DNA of 64,000 bases from Girardinichthys multiradiatus (taxonomy: Eukaryota; Chordata; Actinopteri; Cyprinodontiformes; Goodeidae): positions 50,569,860 to 50,633,859 of the forward strand of contig NC_061805.1 in assembly GCF_021462225.1 (NCBI RefSeq), given 5' to 3'. Both the position numbers and the translations under genes were made by a program. Each line of letters begins with the position of its first letter. Position 1 is the first letter of the stretch. The notes beneath the pieces are model-generated. The model had not been told where the DNA came from, did no database searches, and saw nothing but the letters and a program-made list of their open reading frames with translations. Below, in pieces: positions 35,690-46,738 of this stretch.

Positions 35690-35935
35690 TAAACAGAAAA
35701 ACTCATCAATCTGGTGATGCTAAAGCTCCTCTCAGAACTGCTGAGCTCAAAAGGCCTCCTTGCCATGACCCTAATCTTTAGCTCCCTCCTCAAATTTTCT
35801 ATCAGATTCATATCAGAACCCTGACTGGGCCTCTTCAAAATGTTTCAAAACAGTCAGATGAAACATATTGGTCAAATGAAGAGATTGCTTTAAACCACAA
35901 TCTGCCAGGGGTATGAATACTTTTGGATCTAACTG
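35690..35935 (-). mobile_element. Tc1-like fragment, one end joined to mid-transposase
   Basis: Read on the minus strand from 35935, a Tc1 end (cagttagatccaaaag, then tattcatacccctggcaga) is followed within about 60 bases by transposase sequence resembling FKHFEEAQSG and then SDMNLIENLRRELKIRVMAR. The latter is a damaged [23 protein letters not shown] motif carrying the catalytic glutamate. The N-terminal half is therefore deleted. A TA lies at 35936-35937. Confidence 0.75.
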
Positions 35936-36528
35936 TAAATTAAAATAAAAAACATGACTTTCACTTTGTTTAGTCTTTAATCACGTTTGACTATAAGGGA
36001 AAAAGGAGATAAGCATAAAATGAAGTCTGTTTTTGTTCTTAATCATCTGTATGTTCTGCTTCTTCCATCCTTCCTTCTGTGGAGCTTTTTTAAAATCTAA
36101 CTTTTGTTCTGAGCTGAAAATATGTACAGAAGTAAAGAAAATGCCCATAAAGCTTCTATAATATGAAAACTCAGGTGCTTTGATCCAAGCATGAAACAAG
36201 AATCTGAGTAAAAATCTAATAATAAAAAACACGTTGCTCCAAAATATTAACCTGAGTGTTTTACAAATACTGGAACAATATGTTTACAGCGGAGGCAATC
36301 TGGAGAGACGAATTATTTTTCTTTATCAAGTGAGCTGCTTTCCTCCGGGACGGCAAACACAACACACATTAATCTAACCTGCTACTGCTGTGTGTGTGTG
36401 TGTGTGTCTGAGAGTCTCAGGGGTGTCGGCCGGTGTACAAACAGTGAATTGGCTCTCTGCTAAGCTCAAAGACTAATTACTCAGAGTGACCTGGTGGCTG
36501 CGCTAACAAAAACTGAGCACACACACAC

Positions 36529-36571
<43 letters not shown>

Positions 36572-39256
36572 CAGTTGGTCAACAGGTGAGTTGGGGGTGA
36601 GCCGTTCACACAGAAGCAGGAACTCTGAGGTTTAAATGTGTGATTTTATTTCATGTGAATGTTTTGGGTAAAGACTGAAAACTTAATTAAAAGTAGTTTA
36701 ACATGAGGAGCAGTAGTGTTAGACATTAAAGCTTGTTAACTAAAAAAAAAACAAATGAAAGCCACCACCCAGAGCAGTGGTGGAGGACATCGGGTTGCAT
36801 CTACACATAGGTTCTGGTCTCCACCAGCTCCTGACATCTGTTTGATTCTCTCCTGTATTAAAACCCCTGATGAAGCTGCTCTCATTCACGTCACTGAAGC
36901 GTGATGCTTCAGTTTCAAAAACGGCAAAGGTTAGTCTGCAATACTGTTCTTCACCTGGGGTGGCGCTATTTCGCATCCTGAACATGTAAGTTCTTACTGA
37001 CATTTCCACTGGTAAAGACCAATGGTACAGGTAGTAAAATATAAATTTAAAAGGGGTTTTATGTTCTATCAAACCTGGAGAAGTGGGAAAAACTCCACCA
37101 GTACCAGTTTCTACAAAAGCCTCAGACCTAACTGTTGAAGATGGATTTTATTCAACCAGCAAAACAACCAATGTGCTCATAAACTACGTTTCTCTTAACA
37201 TTTAGGTTTTGAGGCTAAATGGATTCCCTTTCTAGAGCCAAAACAGTGACTTATTTCTTTTTGGATGGAGACTGAAGCAGCAGGATCTTTTTTAAGCAAG
37301 AGGACAGAGGTTTGAGTGAGAGCAGCGGATTTTCAGTGAAAATAAGAAATCCTGCTGTTAAACTAAGCATTTATGCTTCTGATTTTCCTCTGTAGTGTAC
37401 TGCTGAATCTAATTTAAACATCCTTTTCAACCATCAGCTTTAAAGAAATGAGGAAGCAGTTGCTTTAAAGTACGTCTGTAACTTTCTTTGGTTCAGAACA
37501 ATAACCTGAAAGTCTTTAATAGTTTAACTGTGTACCTGCGTTAGAACAAGGAGCCGATGATACAGAACCCACATGCTCCTGGTCAACAGACACATTTCTT
37601 TACATTTTAGTTTGTCTGTCTAAATTAATTAAGGGAATTTAGAAGTTGTTGTTCTCCTTTATCCCTTTTAAATGTTTCATGCTATCAATATTATTCATTT
37701 TTGTTCAAGTTCCTTATTTAAAGTTTTGTTTCTTCTATTTTATAATTTTCTTTTCTGCTCTTCCAATTTATTTTATTTTTCCTCCCCATACCTACCCCTG
37801 TTTCTTTACCTTTAATATATTTTTTTCACTTCTGTTACATTTTGCTAATGTAAAGAAAACAAACATTTTATTCTATTAAAAACTAAAGAGAAAAATATGC
37901 TCAATTTATTCTCTCAAATGAAACAAAAAGCTGCGATTAAATCCTAAAAGAAAAAATCCAAAAAGTTAAAAAGTGCAAAAAAAAACACTTTTTCAGAGTA
38001 GTAAGAGGAAGGGAGCAGAAGAGAAGATGACAGATGGAGGAAGGACGCTGTGAGCTAAACATGGAGGGCAAACTGGGGGGAGAGGTGAAATGAACAAACG
38101 TAGAGGGGTGTAAATAAAAGGAAAAGAGAAGACCAAAATGAACCCGAACAGATAAAGTGGAGGGAATAAAACACACACACACCAACACACACAGATGTCG
38201 CGGCCCAAACTGAAACAGTGATGGATTTCAGTTATTAGCCAATCAGAAAGATGGATGGCGCTGCGCTCCGTCCAATCAACGTCATCATCTAGATCCAGTT
38301 AGCAGATAGCGCCTCACTGCTAATCAACTTATTAAAGTTCCTGATAATATCGCCGTAGAATAATCTCCCGCTCACATAAACACACACACACAGGCTGGCG
38401 GAGGAGCGGGGAGTCGATAAAATCACTTGAGGCGAGGCCGAGCTCAGAGGAAAGTAATGACCCTAGAGGTCATTAATATTATTTAACACCTGCAGGCACA
38501 AACACTAATGAAGAAGAAAAACTGGACCCCCGCCTACTTCCTGCCGCCTCCTCCTCCTCCACTTAGAGGAAGAAACGCTGAACATTTTCAGAATTAATGG
38601 TTGTTTACAGATTTCTCCACAGTTTGGGTTTTTCAGCAGACAGCATCAATGAAACGTCACAGCGATGATAAAACAGCTAATAGCAGTGAAACTCAAAACT
38701 GAAAACAACATAATCTCACATACAACCAGTTAAGCTACTCTGACATTAACAGTATAGTTGTTTTAAAGGGGGATTTGTAGAGGAGGTCTGAGCTGTCAGT
38801 ATCTTACCTGCAGTAAACAGAGCCCAGAAAACAGCTTCTCAGAACTCGACCTGTTAGGGCATGAATCATCAACTGAAACAACAAACTTCAATAAAACGTT
38901 TAGGTACTTTTAAACCTCATCACCCAAAAACAAGAACTGTTCAACACAACCGCAATAAAACGCTAACCATCAGCATCATTAGCAACAATGATAGGAAGGA
39001 GCAACATTTGTGTTGCTACATTAACTGTTTTCTGCAAAGATCTGCTCCACTATTCTGCTCATCAGTTGATTCAACCAAACACTGTCTTGTCTCCACCAAC
39101 AGTTCAGACCTAAAAGCTGTTTATGTCGAAAAGCTGCAGGTTGGAGATGAGGCTTCACTCGTCTTTCAGTAGTTTTATTAATTTCTGCTCAGTTTGGCCC
39201 ACATTACACTTCATTTGTGTGTGCTTCTATGAATTAAAAGATAAAAGAAAGGTCAC
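35936..39256. other. Non-coding, microsatellites, possible conserved block
   Basis: (GT)n lies at 36390-36407 and (AC)n at 36517-36569, in opposite orientation. Positions 38215-38490 are a balanced non-repetitive block of the kind seen in regulatory DNA. No gene is seen. Confidence 0.45.
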
Positions 39257-39345
39257 TAATAGGGGTGTGACGGTACACGTCTTCATACTGAAAATACCCG
39301 GCACAGGCTTGTCGGTTTGGTACCGAATGAATAAAGCCTTGTTTT
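39257..39345 (+). mobile_element. hAT-like transposon end
   Basis: The sequence taggggtgtgacggtacacg followed by ggtttggtaccg matches the end of a common vertebrate hAT group (TAGGGGTGTGACGGTACAC...). Only about 90 bp is present and there is no transposase. Confidence 0.6.
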
Positions 39346-39411
39346 ATACCTGAACACATGCAGAATGTTAATGTGTGACATTCTGCTGGGCTAGTTTAAA
39401 ATGCGACAGCA

Positions 39412-39960
39412 GGGCCCCGTTTCAGGAAGCAGGGTTAACAAGCTCTGAGAAGAAACCACATACCCTGAGTAGACCTACTCCACACTAACATACTCAGGGT
39501 TTTCAGTTTCAGAACAAGTAACACTTAGGTTACTCAACTCTGAGTCGAGTTAACCAGGAGTTCAGCACGAGGGCGCGTAAATAAGAAGCCCTGATCAATG
39601 GAAGGCAGATAACATGATTCACCATGGCAACGGGAGGAAACAAGAAGTTCTCACCTATGGAATTAGAAATATTGATGACGGCATATGGAGAATATCAGCA
39701 CATATTTAAGAAGAAAAGCAATACTGTTGCTGCTGTAAAATAGCGCGAGTTAGCATGGCAGAGACCATGATAATGCGTGAGTGTGATTCGATGGAGAATT
39801 AAAGATGAATCCTTGACACTACACTTATTCAACGTCCCAAAAAGATAATATAGTCTATGAGCAATAAATGTGTGTCTAGGTGCAACCCAGCAGACACAAA
39901 AAGGACGTGGCAGCAAATCAATATGAAATCTAAAAATCCTGTTAAATCAGGTCAGGTCCA
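39412..39960 (+). pseudogene. PIF/Harbinger-type remnant with Myb/SANT-like protein
   Basis: The left end gggccccgtttcaggaagcagg is a recognisable Harbinger-class end found across fish. From the ATG at 39624 the frame reads MATGGNKKFSPMELEIL then TAYGEYQHIFKKKSNTVAAVK, meets a TAG, and continues RELAWQR. Further on, at about 39872-39930 in another frame, is CNPADTKRTWQQINMKSKN. Together these are the start and third helix of the Myb/SANT-like DNA-binding protein that accompanies the Harbinger transposase (the NAIF1/MSANTD fold). Several stops and frame changes make it a pseudogene. The transposase gene itself is not present. Confidence 0.72.
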
Positions 39961-40426
39961 GTTAGAAGCTATTGTTCTGTTTAACATTTACCAACAGAAT
40001 TACTCAACATTCACTGGATATATTCAACATATGCAATTAATGATGTGTAAAAAGTTAAAGTTGGCTAATGACTTAATATGAAAAAGAGTACACATGCAAC
40101 TTAAACTTATTCAGCCCCTAAAGCCCTCTGTGAAACAAAGGTGTACTAACAAGACAACTTAGAAACACGTGGAATCAGAAAGGAAAACCAAAAAATGCAG
40201 CTGCAGAAAACACAAAATGCAACTGCTGGAGCATCAGTTAAATGTGGGTGAGGTGACCAAAGAGGTGGAGGATTTTATTTGTTTGAATAACTACTGGATT
40301 TACACTTGCAGGCAATAAAGAACACTGAATGAAATGAAAGGACTTGTCTTTAGTTGTGAAGTGATTGGTGAATCAGAAATTATAACAAATATGATTTTAG
40401 ACACACATATATTTATACACATTCAC

Positions 40427-40449
40427 ACACATATATATATATATATATA
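40427..40449. repeat. (AT)n microsatellite
   Basis: A CACATATATATATATATATA run directly precedes the retroposon tail. Confidence 0.9.
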
Positions 40450-40450
40450 C

Positions 40451-41024
40451 ACCCTGGACAGGTCGCCAGTCCATTGCAGGGCAACACACAAACAACCACA
40501 CACACACCTAAGGGAAATTTAGAGTGACCAGTTAACCTAACAGGCATGTCTTTGGACTGTGGGAGGAAGCCAGAGTACCCGGTGAGAACCCAGGAATGCA
40601 CGGGGAGAACATGCAAACTCCATGTAGAAAGACCCCAGGCCAGGAACTGAACCCAGGACCTTCTTGCTGCAAGGCAACAGTGCTACCAACTGCGCCACCA
40701 TGCAGCCTGCTTTTAAAATCATTATTCTAGAAATCAGATAATAAACTAATGAGGCTTTACTTCCTGGCACATTGCTGGGTTTATCTGTTGATTCACACAT
40801 TGATTTACTCTGATGATTTTTGCTTTTTCCAGTTATTATTAAACAGAAATATGAGCACATAAAAGAATTGTACAGATAGTTGAGTAAAACTCTTAGGTAG
40901 CAGCAGGAGTACCCGAGAAATCCCACACATTAATGATGCAGAAAGACTCCAGGCTGGGATTCAAACCCAGGACCTTCCTGCTGCAAGGCAATAGAGCTAC
41001 ACAATGCAACACCATGCAGCTTGA
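40451..41024 (-). repeat. Teleost retroposon tail, best copy, plus partial repeat
   Basis: Positions 40451-40712 give the family nearly in full: accctggacaggtcgccagt, ttagagtgaccagttaacct, tttggactgtgggaggaagc, gggagaacatgcaaactcc and gacccaggaccttcttgctg, then a gccaccatgcagcc end. Positions 40910-41024 repeat only the last third. Both are non-coding. Confidence 0.78.
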
Positions 41025-42768
41025 AAATTGCCCTGCTGTCTCCTATTATTATTGCTAACAATGATAACAGTTAGCAATAATAACAGTCAAGTGGTGTCAT
41101 ATTGAAGGACAGACTCCCTGGATGCGGACAACACAGAAAAAAACATGCAAGAAAATTAAAAACAACAATTTAAAGGAAAAAATCTGAAGCAAAATAATCA
41201 GATTAAAATTTTTTTTGGTATATTCCTAGAAATATTAAACAAATACTTTGTTTTCATTTTACTTTTTATTTTGTTCTGTTTATTTACTCAAAAATATTTT
41301 TTTTCTTTGTCAAATGACAAGTTATAAATTGTAAAAGGTTATTTCCAGTTTCCGGTGCTTAATCAGAATGCTTGTCCTTTCTAGTTCGCCATTTATATAT
41401 GTTTATAATTTCTGTACTTCACCCATAATTGCCAGTGTTTTATGCTCCCCTCAGCCAGTAACACCCAATTAGAAAAAAGCTATTAAACTAAATAAATCTT
41501 AGTTTCAAATATTACTTTGTTTTAACAAAGTCAGACAACTTGTTTTTATCTTTTGTTTTCATTTTGCCAGCAAATGTTACTAATTTCAGGTCATTTTCTA
41601 GTTTCTGGTCTTATTTATGTAATGACAAATTAATTGTCTGAGGTGTGAAAGTGGCCTGAACATCGAAGAAGAAAAACTGAAGTGCAGAGCTCTAAAATAA
41701 TCCTTCAGAGCTCAGCCTATGTTGATTCAGCTTTGATGGATAGCAGAACCACAGCAGGTATCGAACCAGTGAGTCTGCAGCCCTCGAATCAACTGAAGCC
41801 CTCTGAAGATGGAGAGGCCGATGACAGGATTCCTCCTTGTCGTCAACAAGGTTTAATCTGAACAGATGAGCGAACCGTTTAGTAGCAAACGGGAAAAGAA
41901 AGAAAACTGCTTTTCTCGTCAGTATATAGAGTCCTAATGGAGCATCAATTCTAGTTAAACACATTCCTGTCTGACATTTCTTCTGCTCAACATCAAGGCT
42001 GCAGGATGGACAGGATTTTTATGACCTAAGGGGTTTCTAATGAGGAACTTTGATTCAGGACCGACTCATTTATATTGACAATGCCTGTATGACCTCCTGA
42101 GTTAGGGTCAACTAAAAACAAGTTAACAAATGTGGTGTTTTCATTGGCTGTTAGCAGAAAATCATCCTAACTAACAGAAATTAAGGCTTGAAAACATCAC
42201 TCTGTGTGGAATTAACCTCTTAAGGGGTTTTTGTGACATTTGTCAGCAATTACAAACTCTGTTTAAATAATCTTGGTATCACTTGGGAGATTGCATCAGA
42301 AGTGGAAGTATCACAGCAGCTGCTATTGTTTCAGAGATATTGAGAACGGAAGATAATTTTTTGGCATTATACTATATATAAATCTTTTATGAATAGAATA
42401 AATAAGGCTATAAACCTTTGGAAATCCTAGATCCACCTGTGCAAATATTCATGCAGCTGAGGTAAACTAAAGCAAACTTACAGAGGTTTTAGTAAAGACA
42501 TACTGAGGCGTCTTGCCTTTTGGCACAGTATGGCACATTTCGGCACTATCTGCAAAAACCTAATAAACTATTTATTGCATGTCTAAAATAGTTTGTTTTT
42601 GATTTTTCTTCATTAACCACATTTATTTTTCACCCATTTCAATAAAACAAGAAATTGCTGTTTGACTCCAACTGGAGCAAATTTACTGAACAATCAGTAC
42701 AAAGAAAAAAACTTTACAATCCTATGAGAAACAAATTACAACCAAAATTTAAAAAGCACAACAACATT
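41025..42768. other. Non-coding, a hairpin and a 89-bp dispersed repeat
   Basis: No gene is seen. Positions 41046-41083 form a perfect hairpin. Positions 42128-42216 share about 86% identity with 54892-54980 (see findings). Confidence 0.55.
42128..42216 (+). repeat. 89-bp dispersed repeat, copy A
   Basis: Matches 54892-54980 along its full length with about a dozen differences and no gap. Neither copy has visible inverted ends or coding capacity. Confidence 0.75.
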
Positions 42769-42818
42769 CAGGGGTTGGACAATGAAAGTGAAACACCTGT
42801 CATTTTAGTGTGGGAGGT

Positions 42819-42932
42819 CAGTCAGTCATTTTCTACCGCTTATTCCATAGTGGGTCGCGGGGGAGCTGGTGCCCGTCTCCAGCAGTCTATGGGCGGGAGG
42901 CGGGGTACACCCTGGACAGGTCGCCAGTCCAT
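42819..42932 (-). mobile_element. Retroposon tail inserted in Tc1, with 10-bp TSD
   Basis: The insert is bounded by tgtgggaggt at 42809-42818 and again at 42933-42942, a perfect target-site duplication. Inside lie a cagtcagtcattttctaccg end and then gggtcgcggggg and ggtacaccctggacaggtcg of the teleost tail family. On the minus strand it is 5'-truncated and ends in a short CTGA-type tail, as expected for retroposition. Confidence 0.85.
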
Positions 42933-43078
42933 TGTGGGAGGTTTCATGGCTAAATTGGACCAGCCTGGTAGCCAGTCTTCATTGATTGCACATTGCACCA
43001 GTAAGAGCAGAGTGTGAAGGTTCAATTAGCAGGGTAAGAGCACAGTTTTGCTCAAAATATTGAAATGCACACAACATT

Positions 43079-44038
43079 ATGGGCGACATACCAGAGTTCA
43101 AAAGAGGACAAATTGTTGGTGCACGTCTTGCTGGCGCATCTGTGACCAAGACAGCAAGTCTTTGTGATGTATCAAGAGCCACGGTATCCAGGGTAATGTC
43201 AGCATACCACCAAGAAGGACGAACCACATCCAACAGGATTAACTGTGGACGCAAGAGGAAGCTGTCTGAAAGGGATGTTCTGGTGCTAACCCGGATTGTA
43301 TCCAAAAAACATAAAACCACGGCTGCCCAAATCACGACAGAATTAAATGAGCACCTCAACTCTCCTGTTTCCACTAGAACTGTCCGTCAGGAGCTCCACA
43401 GGGTCAATATACACGGCCGGGCTGCTATAGCCAAACCTTTGGTCACTCATACCAATGCCAAACGTCAGTTTCAATGGTGCAAGGAGCACAAATCTTGGGC
43501 TGTGGACAATATGAAACATGTATTGTTTTCTGATGAGTCCACCTTTACTGTTTTCCCCACATCCGGGAGAGTTACGGTGTGGAGAAGCCCCAAAGAAGCG
43601 TACCACCCAGACTGTTGCATGCCCAGAGTGAAGCATGGGGGTGGATCAGTGATGGTTTGGGCTGCCATATCATGGCATTCCCTTGGCCCAATACTTGTGC
43701 TAGATGGGCGCATCACTGCCAAGGACTACCGAACCATTCTTGAGGACCATATGCATCCAATGGTTCAAACATTGTATCCTGAAGGCGGTGCCGTGTATCA
43801 GGATGACAATGCACCAATACACACAGCAAGACTGGTGAAAGATTGGTTTGATGAACATGAAAGTGAAGTTGAACATCTCCCATGGCCTGCACAGTCACCA
43901 GATCTAAATATGATTGAGACACTTTGGGGTGTTTTGGAGGAGCGAGTCAGGAAACGTTTTCCTCCACCAGTATCACGTAGTGACCTGGCCACTATCCTGC
44001 AAGAAGAATGGCTTAAAATCCCTCTGACCACTGTGTAG
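43079..44038 (+). CDS. Tc1/mariner transposase, DD36E spacing, late stop codon
   Basis: An intronless frame of 319 codons from the ATG at 43079. The enzyme would bind its inverted repeats and cut and paste the element into TA sites in the nucleus. Residues 1-50 form the first helix-turn-helix (SVTKTASLCDVSRATVSRVM), a GRKRKLS hook follows at 57-63, and a second DNA-binding region lies at about 64-118. The catalytic residues are D152 (LFSDEST), D243 (YQDDNAPIH) and E280 (SPDLNMIE). The spacing D243-E280 leaves 36 residues, not the usual 34. A TAG at 44036 interrupts the frame; the same frame continues for 23 more residues (DLYMSFPRRIDAVLAAKGG and the TPY end) to a TAA at 44108, so one change truncated a 343-residue protein. 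The catalytic core is otherwise undamaged, which suggests a fairly young element. Whether the truncated protein works is unknown. Confidence 0.9.
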   Translation: MGDIPEFKRGQIVGARLAGASVTKTASLCDVSRATVSRVMSAYHQEGRTTSNRINCGRKRKLSERDVLVLTRIVSKKHKTTAAQITTELNEHLNSPVSTRTVRQELHRVNIHGRAAIAKPLVTHTNAKRQFQWCKEHKSWAVDNMKHVLFSDESTFTVFPTSGRVTVWRSPKEAYHPDCCMPRVKHGGGSVMVWAAISWHSLGPILVLDGRITAKDYRTILEDHMHPMVQTLYPEGGAVYQDDNAPIHTARLVKDWFDEHESEVEHLPWPAQSPDLNMIETLWGVLEERVRKRFPPPVSRSDLATILQEEWLKIPLTTV

Positions 44039-44164
44039 GACTTGTATATGTCATTCCCCAGACGAATTGACGCTGTATTGGCCGCAAAAGGAGGCCCTAC
44101 ACCATACTAATAAATTATTGTGGTCTAAAACCAGGTGTTTCAGTTTCATTGTCCAACCCCTCTA

Positions 44165-46738
44165 TTTACAACACTGAACTGTGCTCAATCTGCCACCGCT
44201 CATACAAATGTATTTAGGATGCTAGACAAACAGGGACATCACAGGCTCTACAATAAATTGGGGTGTTCACCTTCAGGGCGCCAGCCCCTTTGCACCACCT
44301 GCAACACCTCCATGACTGGGTTGCATCCCTGCTGTAGTAACGTGTCATGCAGGCTGTCGTTGATGGAGTTGTGGGTGTTGGAGTGGATGGAGGTGAAGAG
44401 CCGACAGCAAACTGCAAAATTTCTTTTCCAAGCTGCTCCCGGAACTGTTTTTGTGTTCATCGGACCAGGCTGGCTGCTGCAGAGCTGCTTATACAAGATG
44501 AAGCTATTTGCAATGGCAAGATCAAAAGTGATAAAAAAAATCTTCCACTTCATTGTTTTGTGATGTTCAGAGTAATTAATAATAATAATAGTAATTCATT
44601 TTATTTGAGGCGCCTTTCAGGGCACTCAATGTCACCTTACAAAGTAAATACCAATAAAAGCAAAAAACAAGAACAACAACAAATTAGAATAAAAAGGAAT
44701 TCGAAGACGATATAAGAAGGACCATGGTGCTTGATCAGGGTAAAAATGCTTGTTTGAACAGATGAGATTTTAGTTGGGATTTGAAAAGGGAGAGAGAGCC
44801 AGTGTTTCTGATGTCAGGAGGGAGGACGTTCCAGAGGCAGGGGGCAGATTGGCTAAAGGCCCTGAATCCCATGGTGGTCAGACGAGCAGGAGGCACCAAG
44901 AGATTGATGGAGGAAGCTGATCTAAGAGACCAGGAGGGAGTATTAATGTGGTGGAGGTCAGAAAGATATGAAGGAGCGAGGTGATTGATGGCCTTAAATG
45001 TATAGAGCCAGATTTTGAATTCCAGGTGGTATCTGATTGGGAGCCAGTGGAGCTGTTGAAGTACTGATGAAATGTGACTGATGGGTGATGTTCTGGAGAT
45101 GACTTGGGCAGCAGCGCTCTGGACCAGCTGGACTGGATTTATGGGGGAGACCAAAGAGAAGACAGTTACAGTAGTCCAGCCGAGATGTGGACCACGACTG
45201 CAGCGGTAGCAGGAGTGAGGGAAGGGTGGAAGCGACTAATATTACGTAAGTGAAAGTAGCCTATAATTGCCTATAATTGCATCAGATGGGTCAGCTCCAT
45301 AGTCATTCCTACCTGTGCGTGGAAAGCCAAGATTATTTTTTCTCATGGTGCCACAACACCCATTACACTTTTTGTCTAAATACAAAGTGCAGCCCCCACT
45401 GAGCAGAGACAGTCGCAAAAGATCCACAACAGATGAGTAACTCGGACCCTGACTTGCTCTTCCCGGTATACACAAAAAAGCTCCATGTGTAGCCAGTTAG
45501 TGAATCGGCCACAACAGTTTGTACCCCCACAAAGTGGGGTCGTCCTTCACATACTGTGTTTCATGCTAATTTTAGCCTTCGATGGCACCATCCTCTCATC
45601 TATGCAAATGTTCCTTTAGGCTGGAAATTATCAAGCTGCAAGCTGTAACAATGTGGTTGTAGAGTGGTTTGAGTTTGCATAGACGATCGTAGTCTGGAGT
45701 GCCTTTTTTCTTGTCATTCTCTCCGTCTTCTTTTGGGTCGCTGAGATGCAACGACCACAAAAAAGCCTCAACCTGTTCCTAGACATGCTTTCAGAGGGGA
45801 ATTGGAAGTTGTACGGCCAATCTCGCTTCCAATATTCAGACCTGTGCCATACAGATACAAGGCCCGTGAAAACAATTATTGCCAGGAACACATAAAAGTC
45901 TTCTTCTGTCAGAGGTATCCATGGAAACCTCTGGACAGCCTCTATTTTCTTGGTAGCATTGGCGTTTGTTTTGTCAATAAGTTTACACAGATCACAGATG
46001 CGTTGAAAAAGAGGTGGAAAAGAGAGAGCAGAAACCATGACGCTGTTCTGTCAAATGTGGGGCCCGGTTTCCTTGCTGGTGTAAATCTGGAGGAGTCCGG
46101 ATCGCTGTCCTCCTCATCAGGGGACCTACAGTGCCGAACCTTGGAAGTAGCCTTTTGTTTCTTCAGTGGCGCATTCTTGGCAAAGCTGAAATAAAAAATA
46201 AATACTTATTCAAGGACCAAGACAACAATTAGTCATAAGTAACTTTAGAAAAAGTAAAGAGATAACAGAACTTTCAGGCTGCTTCAGGACAGGTCGAGAT
46301 GAGGTAGAGCGCATGGCTACTCTGAGATGACTGAGGAGGGGTGGTAGGCCTCATTATCAGCATCTTCACTACAAATGAAAGAAGAATATTTGTTGACAAT
46401 TAGGAGTTAATGTATGTGTTCTCTACACAGTTAGAGGTGTTTGTGGATTAAATATGCAAACATTTCAGAGCGACTATCTTTCATTGTGTGGCTCTGAAAT
46501 ACTTCTGTTAGAAACCATGAAGCACTAATGTGAAAAAATAACAGTCTTTAAAACTACTTAGAAATAAAACTAATACATACCTTTCAAGATGAGGCCCTTT
46601 ATAATCCAAGTCGTCGTTGTCTGGAAAAATAAGGTCCTCGTCTTCAGATGAGGATTCCTCGGCACCGACCTCAGTCCCACAGTCCATCATGAGGTCAAAA
46701 GCTTCCTCTGCAGTATAAACCATTTCCTGGGCAGTCAT
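44165..46738 (-). pseudogene. piggyBac-type transposase, broken and split by a LINE
   Basis: Read on the minus strand from the ATG at 46738. MTAQEMVYTAEEAFDLMMDC then an acidic GAEESSSEDEDLIFPDNDD stretch is the typical piggyBac N-terminus. A possible second exon near 46380-46270 follows. At 46190-46000 comes KKQKATSKVRHCRSPDEEDS, and at 45970-45760 is PLTEEDFYVFLAIIVFTGL then [20 protein letters not shown], the start of the piggyBac catalytic domain. Next come [11 protein letters not shown] (about 45600), VVADSLTGYTWSFFVYTG (about 45500), and GGCTLYLDK joined to KCNGCCGTMRKNNLGFPRT (45400-45310), where a segment is deleted. After an inserted LINE, KWKIFFITFDLAIANSFILYK (44550-44490) and a CRACDVPVCL Cys-rich end (about 44235) complete the gene. 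Multiple stops and shifts make it dead. TTAA ends were not found. Confidence 0.85.
44578..45235 (-). mobile_element. L2-like LINE 3' end inserted in piggyBac gene
   Basis: On the minus strand SRLDYCNCLLFGLP (about 45180) is followed after a frame change by LVQSAAAQVISRTSPISHIS, QLHWLPIRYHLEFKIWLYTF, FSQSAPCLWNVLPPDIRNT and FKSQLKSHLFKQAF, the order of the reverse-transcriptase C-terminus in L2/CR1-type LINEs. The 3' end, ggcgcctcaaataaaatg followed by ATT repeats (44578-44620), is the classic tail of this group and differs from the tail at 32640. The insertion separates the piggyBac Cys-rich end from its catalytic domain. Confidence 0.88.

Larger units (their letters stand above)
42769..44162 (+). 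mobile_element. Tc1/mariner transposon, nearly intact (DD36E)
   Basis: Left end caggggttggacaatgaaag at 42769; right end, its inverse, ...ttcattgtccaacccctc, ends at 44162, followed by TA. The left TA has become TT. The inverted repeats are short, about 35 bp. A 114-bp retroposon inserted at 42819-42932 interrupts the 5' leader but not the gene. The element also abuts the decayed C-terminal end of a piggyBac gene. Confidence 0.93.
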
